Of a DNA stretch of 64,000 bases, positions 46,901-56,100 are shown in pieces. Position 1 is the first letter of the stretch. The number at the start of each line of letters is the position of its first letter. Origin of the DNA: Aculops lycopersici (Eukaryota; Arthropoda; Arachnida; Trombidiformes; Eriophyidae); NCBI GenBank assembly GCA_015350385.1, contig WNKI01000004.1, positions 685,912 through 749,911 on the forward strand, written 5' to 3'. The position numbers and the translations under genes were made by a program. Below the pieces are notes generated by a model. It ran no database searches. It was not told the origin of the DNA and saw only the letters and a program-made list of their open reading frames with translations.

Positions 46901-48216
46901 ACGGATCCTCGCAAGCTCAAGCGGACGCTCTGAGGTTATTCAAGGGCGGTCGTTTGCGCGATCGCGATTGGTTCAAGCGCGAGGGTTTGAAGCCGCTACT
47001 TCCGGCTCAGGAGATAAATCCCGACTTGGAGTGCATTGCAAGGCCACAAAATTTATTCTGTTTTCTAGCCGGCGATGTTAGGCTGAATGAACAAACTCAT
47101 CTGACTGTCTTGCACACTTTGTACATGAGAGAGCATAATAGGATTGCAGACAAACTATCTGAGCTAAATCCTCATTGGGACGACGAGAGGACCTACCAAG
47201 AGACGAGACATATTATAGCCGCCGGTGTTCAGCATGTGCTAGTCAACGAGTATATTCCATTGTTGATTGGAAAGAAGATGGCGGAGTTGTACAATTTAAC
47301 CGCACATTCAAGCGGAAGTGATGTGAGAGAGCATCATAATCACCATCACGACTTCGATCACCACCACCACCAACACGGCAACCACCTGCAGCGAGCCGGT
47401 GGCAAGTATGCATATTGGCACGGATACGATCCAACTGTCACAACAAGTGTCTCGAATTCCTTTGCAGCCGCCGCCTTTAGACAGGGTCATACTTTTGTTC
47501 AGGGTTCGGTGGAGAGATATAACAAATTCCACGAGTTTGTAGCCAGCGAAAAGTTGCGCCATTTATTTAAGCAACCATTTTTACTATACCAACCGGGAGT
47601 TATGGACGAGCTCACCTCGGGAATGATCAATCAGCCGGCGCAGTCGTACGATCCTTTCCTCAGTGAGGACATTTCCGGTCACTTGTTTCAACCGCCCGAG
47701 TTGGCGTTTGGCCATGATTTAGCTGCAATCAATCTACAAAGGGGTCGGGACCAAGGACTTCCGGGCTACAATTTGTTCCGCGAATGGTGCGGCCTACCGA
47801 GAGCCGAGACATTTGAACAACTTGAACCATACCTGTCAAATAGAACTGCATTCCAATATTCGAGATTATACAAGCACGTGGACGACATTGACCTTTGGTC
47901 AGGTGGAATCAGTGAGCGAAAGTTACCTGGTGCCGCAATTGGCCCAACATTCGCCTGTATCATTGCGCGCCAATTCTCCAACACTCGTCGAGGCGATCGC
48001 TTCTGGTACGAGAATCCCGGTATGCTATCGTCCTTTACGCCAGAGCAACTGGCTGAGATTAGAAAGATATCACTAGCCAAACTTCTATGTGCCAACTCGG
48101 ACGATTTGCCAACCATTCAACGCTGGGCCTTTAGGATGGCGCATCCGGTTCTGAATCCACGCGTCGCTTGCCATGAGCTACCCGAAATTGATTTGAACTA
48201 TTGGCAAGAGGAGTAA
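40632..48216 (+). CDS. Animal haem peroxidase, secreted, three exons
   Basis: Exons 40632-41491, 45172-46559 and 46694-48216 join in frame to 1,256 residues. Splice sites: AA|GTAAGT at 41492, AAACAG at 45171, GTAAGT at 46560, AAACAG at 46693. I choose the ATG at 40632 because it begins a clear signal peptide (PSLVLMFFALALNQLPVGCDA). The frame is open upstream to 40203, which would give a membrane-anchored form. A poly-Gln run and disordered region follow, then the peroxidase fold: RTFTGHCNNLKHPTWG, distal QLLDHD (46513-46530), SPIDANFVYGSS, catalytic Arg and haem-ester Glu in AGDVRLNE (47068-47091), MREHNRIAD, proximal His in FRQGH (near 47485) and LQRGRDQGLPGYN. All haem ligands and catalytic residues are present. 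It resembles insect single-domain peroxidases (chorion/Pxt-like) that crosslink tyrosines or make oxidants. Odd: about 240 His/Pro/Gly-rich residues (45705-46425) are inserted just before the distal motif, and another His-rich loop at 47329-47395. AATAAA is at 48361. Confidence 0.93.
40936..40996 (+). repeat. Poly-glutamine CAA/CAG repeat in peroxidase exon 1
   Basis: About 20 mixed CAA and CAG codons in the N-terminal disordered part of the peroxidase. Confidence 0.95.
41492..45171 (+). other. Long first intron of the peroxidase gene
   Basis: 3.7 kb, unusually large for this intron-poor window. No protein-coding exon recognised. It holds a perfect 11-bp inverted repeat (42619-42648), GC-rich patches, and a (CGG)n run at 44781-44804. 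Frames near 43062-43580 are biased and overlap on both strands, so I do not call them genes. Confidence 0.6.
44781..44804. repeat. (CGG)n trinucleotide repeat
   Basis: Eight consecutive CGG units inside the peroxidase intron. Confidence 0.9.
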
Positions 48217-48864
48217 TCTGTCAACTTATTTCTAATTGGAAAAAATTTGAAATACAAACATGCAAAGGCCAACGTTTGTTTCTATTTGTTATTGTAAATA
48301 TACGAAGCGATGGAAGGTGCAGTTTAATCCGTCGGCAAAAGGATAAGTTATTTTGCTATTAATAAAAGTTGATTATGAACTTGTTGTTTATATACTGAAA
48401 GTTTGTTTAAAACTTGGTCTCCCATCTTATTTCAGTTTTTTTTATAAAGTCAAGTTACTCCAAAACCACAAGTTAAATTTATAATCTTGAAAAGCATCCT
48501 GATTTCCACATCGCGCCAAGGACACGACTTATTGGACATGTTCTTCGTTAGGATGTTTCATTGCTTCTTTGCTCGGCATCGCATCATTTCACTAGCTCTT
48601 TTCACTATACTAAACGGACTAAACTTTATCGTTTAATTTCTGCAGCTTTGATACCAAAACAACCACCTGTCACCTCTCATCTGTCCGGATAGAACCAAGG
48701 CGGTTGCGACACGCCCACCTTTGCGGAGTGTTGACAGGGATCATTGGCGCACCGCGTGTTGCCGTTGCCGCATGCTTTTTCTAGACAACAACAAGTTAAG
48801 CTCCGCATGCAAACTTTTCATTTGTAAGCCTTTTAAATTACTATTATTTGATACATAATTCAAA
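48217..48864. other. Peroxidase 3' UTR and RRP8 upstream region
   Basis: AATAAA at 48361-48366 ends the peroxidase transcript about 150 bases past its stop. The remainder is non-coding and should carry the RRP8 promoter. The RRP8 start context is TTCAAAATGACG. Confidence 0.55.
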
Positions 48865-49818
48865 ATGACGAAACCAGCCACTATTAAGAAACAAAAGCAA
48901 AAGCTAAGGCAGAAGAAGGCCAAGAGGGAGGCCGGCAAGTCGAACAAAAAACACAAGAAATTGGGACTTGCAAAGTTTCTACAACCCAGCAAACCAAAGA
49001 AGCAAATCGTTCAGCAAGCCGCCGATGACGAATATGATGAAATCGATGTCAAACCTACCAACAAAGGAACGAAAGAGAATCAGGCTAAATCCAATTTGAA
49101 GGATGATGTGTCAAAGATAAGCAAGAAAGATTTGAGTCTAGTCGACAGGTGTAAATTACAAATGTCATCCTCTCTCCTTCGCTTAATGGACGAATCTCTA
49201 TACACTAGTGATACAAAACACATACCGATAGACAAAGACAAATTCTTGGCCTACCATGAGGCCTATGCTTCTGTTTGCGACAAGTGGCCCACCAAACCAA
49301 TAGACTATATTGTGAAGTTTATCAAAAAGAGATTATTGACAAAGAAACCTCTCAACAAATGGAAATTTGCAGATATTGGTTGCGGCAAAGAACCATTGTT
49401 GAAGATGAAACTTGGTTCCAAAGCTAACGTACAATCATTTGACTTAGTTTCAGCTCACAAGGATATCATTGAGGCCAACATGGAAAGGCTACCTCTTGAT
49501 TCAGGGAGCGTTAGTTGCGTCGTCTACTCGCTTAGCCTTATGGCGAAGAATTTGGGAAGTATAATCCTGGAAGGCAAGCGTGTATTGAAAACAGGTGGCT
49601 CGATGCTCATTGTTGAGGTTACATCAAGGTTTGAGGGACAGGAGAGAAGGTTCATTGGGAGATTGGAGAAGATCGGATTGAAGCAAAAATCTTCAAGCAC
49701 CCTGCCGCCAAATGCCTATTTTACATTCTTCCACTTTACAAAAGTCAACTCGGATACGGATTATTCAAATTCTGTCCTAAATATCCAACTCAAGCCTTGT
49801 GTCTACAAGGCAAGATAA
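48865..49818 (+). CDS. Rrp8: RRP8-type rRNA methyltransferase (nucleomethylin)
   Basis: An intronless 317-residue frame. A Lys-rich N-terminus (residues 1-46) fits a nucleolar targeting signal. The C-terminal two thirds match the RRP8 family: LLRLMDESLYTSDT, FLAYHEAYASVCDKWPTKPID, the SAM-binding motif I ADIGCGK (169-175), SFDL (191-194), the family-specific YSLSLMAKN block (221-229), RVLKTGGSMLIVEVTSRFE (239-257) and a C-terminal strand FTFFHFTK. RRP8 installs m1A in the large-subunit rRNA in the nucleolus, and in mammals also takes part in rDNA silencing. The linker between the basic N-terminus and catalytic domain is short. Its stop lies only 26 bases from the stop of the convergent gene, so the 3' ends must overlap. 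Confidence 0.93.
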   Translation: MTKPATIKKQKQKLRQKKAKREAGKSNKKHKKLGLAKFLQPSKPKKQIVQQAADDEYDEIDVKPTNKGTKENQAKSNLKDDVSKISKKDLSLVDRCKLQMSSSLLRLMDESLYTSDTKHIPIDKDKFLAYHEAYASVCDKWPTKPIDYIVKFIKKRLLTKKPLNKWKFADIGCGKEPLLKMKLGSKANVQSFDLVSAHKDIIEANMERLPLDSGSVSCVVYSLSLMAKNLGSIILEGKRVLKTGGSMLIVEVTSRFEGQERRFIGRLEKIGLKQKSSSTLPPNAYFTFFHFTKVNSDTDYSNSVLNIQLKPCVYKAR

Positions 49819-49844
49819 ATATCATAAATTGTTAATTTAATATC

Positions 49845-50285
49845 TTACTTCTCGACTAGTTTGATTGCATTTGGTGGTAGTTCACCGTGTCTCTCGATCC
49901 AATCCCTTTGAGCTACCCTAATTCTTTCAAGAGCTTCTTCTTCAAGTTGTTCTAAATACTCTTTTCTATTGTAGGGAACTTTTATAAAACCCTTCTCCTT
50001 GTCGTATTTTAATACTACGGATGTTTCTACTCCAGATTCCCTCAACCTTCTAAAATTATCATTGTGATCCTTAATAATTGGCCTACCATAAACTGGATTT
50101 TTGTCAGTTAGCTCCTGAGTCAGTTTATTATCCTGATAGGCTAGGTAGACCATATAAACAAGGGAGGAGGCACTGAGAGCGTATATAACCTGGGAGGCTC
50201 CATAAACTCGCTTAATTTGGGTCTCTGACATCAAGGAGAAAACATGATTGAGAGCTTTATATTTGGCTTTGAGAAATCTAATCAT
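49845..50285 (-). CDS. Unknown small single-helix membrane protein
   Basis: 146 residues, ATG at 50283-50285. A basic amphipathic N-terminus precedes one membrane helix at about residues 31-50 (SQVIYALSASSLVYMVYLAY). The rest is a charged soluble domain with Y-G-P-I and PYNRKEYLEQLEEEALERIR motifs, mainly helical at the end. The basic start plus single helix would suit a mitochondrial inner-membrane protein, but I do not recognise the family. It is convergent with RRP8 (26 bases apart) and divergent from the nucleoplasmin-like gene (283 bases), which suggests a shared promoter with the latter. Normal codon use and even amino acid composition support it as real. Confidence 0.75.
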   Translation of the reverse strand: MIRFLKAKYKALNHVFSLMSETQIKRVYGASQVIYALSASSLVYMVYLAYQDNKLTQELTDKNPVYGRPIIKDHNDNFRRLRESGVETSVVLKYDKEKGFIKVPYNRKEYLEQLEEEALERIRVAQRDWIERHGELPPNAIKLVEK

Positions 50286-50568
50286 TGTTGATCATTATGG
50301 AAAGCTGTCAGGATAGATATCTAATATTTATAATTAGTTGATTGGAATAAGAGAAGAAGTTCGATTGATATTGAATTCTATGGGCCAATTCAGCGAGCGC
50401 ATTGAATGAGTAAAACTTCACTCGGTGACTTATTTTCACTCACGTGGTCTCCGTTTGTTGTGGTGAAAATCTGCACGCGCTTCTATTCTACATTGCAAAT
50501 AATTACTTGCGTCTCCATATATTGTAATGAGATAGATTAAAACATTCACCTGGAATTAACTAAACCAA
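50286..50568. promoter_or_regulatory. Divergent promoter region
   Basis: 283 bases between the start codons of the small membrane-protein gene (minus) and the nucleoplasmin-like gene (plus). No coding sequence; probably a bidirectional promoter. Confidence 0.45.
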
Positions 50569-51015
50569 ATGGCCAAATCCACATTGAAACACCAAGGCTC
50601 ATATCGGGCTGCTGGACATGGGAGACGTCAAAAATACGACAAAGTCGATGAGGATGAGAAAACGCAAATTATGTACATCACATTGGAGGAGGGAAAGAGA
50701 TATGCTCACACAGCGGCTTGTAAATATCAACTTAAAATGGCCAGCCTGCAACCTGATGAGAGACGACAGCCAAATTGCGCTTGCAATATGATCAATGAAT
50801 CGAAGAGATCCAAGTCGAGGAGTTTTGAGGACAGAAACAAGGTTACAGTTATTGTGGAGCACGATCTCAAAGAGTATATTCTTTGTATTTTAGACAGTGA
50901 GACGGAGCCACAATGTAAACTAGACCTCATTATAAAGGAAGGCGAGCAAGTAGCCTTTAAGACGATAGGTCATATTCCAGTCCAATTATCGGGCGTCTCG
51001 GCCGAAGCTCACTGA
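50569..51015 (+). CDS. Stand-alone nucleoplasmin-like domain protein (FKBP39/46-type N-terminal domain)
   Basis: 148 residues with start context CCAAATGGCC. After a basic 30-residue lead, residues 33-143 follow the order of the nucleoplasmin-like domain found at the N-terminus of insect FKBP39/FKBP46: LEEGKRYxxT, LKMASL, then KVTVIVEHDLKEYILCILDS, a hydrophobic CKLDLIIKEGEQVAFKTIG and PVQLSG. In those proteins the domain forms pentamers and binds histones. Here it stands alone: there is no acidic tract and no FKBP peptidyl-prolyl isomerase domain, and the stop follows at once. A basic insert (ESKRSKSRSFEDRNK, about 77-91) replaces a shorter loop. Likely a nuclear histone chaperone-like protein; the assignment rests on motif order only. 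Confidence 0.6.
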   Translation: MAKSTLKHQGSYRAAGHGRRQKYDKVDEDEKTQIMYITLEEGKRYAHTAACKYQLKMASLQPDERRQPNCACNMINESKRSKSRSFEDRNKVTVIVEHDLKEYILCILDSETEPQCKLDLIIKEGEQVAFKTIGHIPVQLSGVSAEAH

Positions 51016-53189
51016 GTTATATATTTAACTGTGCATTCATGTGTTTGTTGAATATGGATGTAATAATAATAATAATGATCCGCATTAAATGAGATAGCCA
51101 CCTGAGTTTATGAGTAAATGAGCAGCAGTTTGGAATCGGTGGCAACAGTTGCACAAGAGCGAGCAAGCAAGGATCAATCCCAAAAGGCGCCCAGAGGAGT
51201 GGAGCTATGGGCGAGTCGTCTAAAACTACTAGCAGTATTGCTAATACCACCACCACCACTCAGGACCACTAGCGGCTCGGTGCATCCGCGTTTTGGTCTG
51301 GCGCCCGCAATTGTAGTTGTCTTTATTTCGATGTAACTCCAAAACTGACTGCAGTTTAGGGGAACTAGGGGAGAGTTAAAACTTTTTGAGGAACAGAGTG
51401 AATGGAAACTGCGCGCTAGCTTGCCAAGTTGCAAACATTTGCGGTGGCAACAACTTGCAGTCGGGCAAGCGAGCGAGCGAGCAGGCGGGCCAAGCGAAGG
51501 GGCTGGCCGCCTTATATGGGTTTGGGCGTCGCTTGTCTGGCCATATAAGGCAGAGCAAAGGCAGCGGCTGCTCCGTTTGCTTTCTCTACTATGGCTGTTT
51601 CCATTGCGACTGCTATTTCTATTGCGGGTGTTGCGTTGCATTTGAGCAGTATGCAGCATTAAAGCTGCTCGCTGTTTACCGTGTGTTTTCTATTAAAGCT
51701 GCACTAGAGCAGCAAGCGAGCATCAAAAGCGCAACAGCCCGTTTGATCGCTCGACTCAATCGCACAAGTGCAAGTCTATTTTCTCAGCGGCAACGGCGGC
51801 GGCGCACATGACTCGCCAATGGGAACTTCTGCTGTCGCCGCCGATGGTAGCGACAAGTGCACACAAACACAAACAGCAGCAGCAGCAGCAGCAGCAGTGT
51901 GTTCCGCCCGCGCACTTTGCTCGCGCGGCTGCTAGAGGCGCTCCGCCCACGCCTATGACCGACACTGCGGTACTGCGATCGCACTAGTTCTACCAGAAAG
52001 CGGCCGCCACGCCCCTCTGCGTCGCTCCGGGCACCCCTGGTGAGGCTCGCAATAAACGCTTGCAAAGTCTGTGAAAAGTCTGCCCAGCTTTAGCGAGAGT
52101 GTGGGCCGGCCATCAGACTTGGCTAGCCGCTAGCAGTTGTAAAGCTTAGGCTAGCCTTCCAGTAACTCCACTAGCGCCGCCCGTTTGTGTGCCAATGGCA
52201 AATCCCTGTACTTTGCCTGTTGATGCTGCTGCTGCTGCTGCCTACTGTAGCCTCGACCGCCATCCTCAATGGCGAAGGTGCTTCTAATGCTAATGCTATA
52301 GCCATCTCTATTGCTATTACTCTTGCTACTAGTGCAGTAACTTGTGGTGCAAACTTGTGGCCGCTCCATGTTTATGTCGGTCTGTTGGTTTGTTGGTCGA
52401 TCCCTTTGGCCGGTCGCTAGCTTGAAGAGAGTATGCACCAATCGCATGCAAAAACAGCGCATGTCCCTATACCCTACCCAAAACTGCAGTGTCATTAGCC
52501 ATAGCCCATAACAACAACATCAACGACGACGACTGTGGCGGCAATTGTGGCAGCAACAGCAACAGCAGCAGCTCCATCGGCATCGGCAACGGCAACGACA
52601 ACAACATCAACAAACCACCACCACAATCGTCGCAAACCAATCAGCGCGCACCTGAGAGGAGAGAAGAGGAGCGGCCACTTTGCGGCTTACCTGAGTATCT
52701 GGCGCCCAAAGTATTCAAGGTGTTTGCTGAATTTTGCGCCGAACTGTTCATAGCAACTGAATCTAGGTAACAACAATAGTAATAATAATATTAATAACAA
52801 CAACGATAATCAATCGAGGAAATAGCAACGCTGGTTTATTGCCAGTACCTCAGGAGAGAAGATCCAACGACAAATTTTGGCCGTCAAAAGTGAGCTTGCG
52901 AGCGTGCAACAAGTGAGTACGTGTCTGTGTGTCGGTGTTTAATGTGGTTAATAAGCGACCTGTTGGCCAGGTAATTACTTCATCAAATTATCATCAAGTT
53001 AACTAATTAACCTTAGAATAATCTAATTAATTGATTGATCAATTAATCAATCTGAAGTCACCGCAACCTCAAGCGCAACAATTAAAACTTAGAAGCTGCA
53101 AGAATCTAACAAGAGAAGAGAATATTATTCTTATATAAAATTTCATAGACTTTTAAGTAACAAATTTAACAACAACAACAAGCCACAAA
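51016..53189. other. Talin upstream region
   Basis: About 2.2 kb with no supported coding exon. It includes CAG/CAA-rich simple sequence (51869-51897, 52553-52575) and an AT-rich palindromic cluster of homeodomain-like sites at 53024-53052. I looked for a frame resembling the talin F0 lobe and found none. The talin ATG at 53190 is in a good context (CACAAAATG). Confidence 0.5.
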
Positions 53190-56100
53190 ATGCGACAACT
53201 AAGACTCCGAATGCCCGACGACTCGATCAAGTCCGTTACGGTGGACGAGAACCAACCTGTTGCCAATCTAATGGTCATTGTTTGCACCAAGCTTGGTATT
53301 ACAAATCACGATGAGTATTCGTTGATTGCAACAGGTGCGCAAACTTTAAATGGCCGAAGGAAGGAAACGCGTCAAGATGGAAGAATCATTGACCAAAAGA
53401 TGGAGCAATTGAAGAAGAAGCTGAAGACAGACGAGGATTTAGCTTGGGTTGATCATTCAAAAACTTTGGACGAGCAGGAGATTCACGAGCAAGATGTGGT
53501 TCTATTGCGGCGGCGATTCTTTTACTCAGATCAGAATGTCGACTCGAAGGATCCACTGCAATTGGGTTTGTTATATGTCCAAACTCGCGACGCCATTCTA
53601 AGTGGAACTCATCCCGTTACTCTGGATGGAGCCTGCAAGTTTGCCGGCCTCCAGTGTCAGGCTCAACTGGGCGACTTTGTTGAGGGCAAAACCACGAGGC
53701 CAGGTTATTTTCAGCTTAAGGATTACCTGCCTACTGATTACTCAAAAGTGAAGCACATTGAGAGAAAGATTTTTGCCGAGCAGAAGAAATACTATGGACT
53801 CAGCGAACTGGAGGCCAAGTCGAAGTATGTTGGCGAGGCGCGTAGCTTGCCAACCTATGGAGTGACGTTCTTTTTGGTCAAGGAAAAGGTTCCAGGTAAA
53901 AATAAGCTCGTGCCAAGGTTGTTGGGAATCACAAAGGATTGCGTGATGCGAGTTGATGCCGACTCAAAGGCAATTCTTAAAACTTGGCCACTAACAACTG
54001 TTAAAAGATGGGCAGCCTCAATGAACTCGTTCACACTAGACTTTGGCGACTACAGCGACTCTTACTATTCGGTTCAAACCAGCGAAGGCGAGCAAATTTC
54101 ACAATTAATCGCTGGTTACATTGACATAATCCTCAAGAGACGCAAGGCAAAGGATCACTTTGGAATCGAGGGCGACGAGGGCGCAACGATGATTGAGGAT
54201 TCCGTTGCTCCATCACGAGCAACCATTATTCAGAACCAACCAGCGCTGACGCGACCGCCGAGCGCGGCGCCCTCGCAGATCGATCTAAGCTCAGTGGCCG
54301 GACCAAACGTGGAGAAGATGAAGTTTGAGGAGGGTCCCGTTGTGGAGCCACCCGAGTTTAGACCGGCCGTTGAGGTTAGGGGCAAGGCAGAGATTGGATA
54401 CGAGTCGAGGCCTATCACTCAGTATGTTACAAACTATGAATTGAGTTTACCTCAGCGAGATTTACAGGATCGTTTGGAGCAAGCACAGGATGCCGTCGAG
54501 GAGGCGCAGAAGGTTTTAGACACCAGCACCCCACAGCAGCACCACAATTTATCAGGTGGTAGTGGTGGTCAGCAGCGAGTTGGTGGAAGTCAACAGGTGC
54601 GCTACGAGCCCCGTGAAGTGGAGCAAAAGAAGCGAAGGTTATCAAATCAATTTGCCGAGATCAATGCGGCAACCGCCCAGCTGGTCTCCCTATCGGCTAT
54701 TCCCGAGGAGGAGCTCAATTATCCCGCTCTAAATAGTGCAGTTGAGACTGTGGCCAGCTCGTTGCCAACCGTTGCAAAGGATGTAAAAATTGTTGCCTCT
54801 CACATGGAGGACGAGGAGTCTGGTGAGCGATTGATTGATGCCACTAGGCGCCTCTCGAAGGCCTTCGGCGACCTGTTGAATGCCGCCGAGCCGGGACCGA
54901 CTGTGCCGCGTCAATCGCTCATCTCGGCGGCCAGCCGGGTTGGCGACGCAACGCAAACTCTACTCTATACAATAAACGACGGCGAGGAGGGCGAGGAGGA
55001 GGAGCGCGAGTTGGCCGACGAGCTGCTGGCTCTCGCCAAGACCGTGGCGAGCTCAGCGGCCGCCCTGGTGTTGAAGGCCAAGGATGTGGCCAGCACCTGC
55101 CGACAGGAGGAGGCTCAGAATATGGTTATCGGCTCGGCCACCCAGTGCGCCCTTGCAACCTCTCAAATGGTTGCCACCGCAAAGATTGTCGCGCCCACTA
55201 TCCACGATCCCGCCTGCCAGCGGAAGTTGCTCGACGCCTGCCGCGAGGTTCAGCGAGCGGTGGACGGGATCCAGGGGGCGTGTCGCCAGGCAATCCGCGA
55301 CCAGGACTTGTTGTGTCTGGTGGACGCTGCAGTGGATCGGGTTAACAAGGCTTTAGATGCGCTTATGGATCATGTTAGAAATGTTAAGAGATCATCGAAT
55401 AGTAGGCAAACAACTTCATCATCAACTACAAAGACCACAAAGACAACCACAACCCATCACAAGATTCACGACGAAAACTCGGGTAGATTGTACGATTCAA
55501 CAGGAGATAATAACAAGAATCTGGCCCGCGCCACTGCCCAGCTGATTCAAGCTACCCGACCAGAAGATAGGCAACAGTTGAGACAGCAACACTTCGAGTC
55601 GCGCGAGCGACTCAATCAATACAACCAAAACGACCATCAAGACGACGAGGCCTACGAGCAACAGGAACAAAATGTAATATCCAATTCGAGGCACAGCCAA
55701 TACCAAAACAACAATCAATCTTCGTATGGAGACCAAATCCCAGTGCCAGTCTCAACTACCACAACCATAACCACGACGGTCTACGACGAAACCTTTGGCA
55801 ACACGGGCGCGTCCCATCTACAGACAGGTGGTGGTCACCATTTGCGCGAGCCACGACCAGTGTCCATGTACGAAAGCGAGGAGCAGCAACTGCATAACCA
55901 ATCTTCCTTTGTTAACAGGCAACAGCATTACACTGAATCCTCATCTTCCTCAAATCATCTCATCCAGCAGCAGCAACAGCAACAGCAGCAGTCTATTCAG
56001 CCGGACGACTCCTCGAATCCGGAAGCGGCCATCTCAGGTATAGTTGGTGATTTGGAAACTAGCATTATGTTTGCCACAGCGGGCACGTTGCGCGCTCCAA

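Noticed and set aside
55375..56030. Possibility that the missing talin rod is hidden in an unspliced intron or assembly gap
   Set aside because: The reading frame is open throughout with no N bases. The stretch is about 650 bases, far too short for nine bundles, and no GT..AG pair with talin-like coding sequence was found in it or in the 1.3-kb intron downstream.
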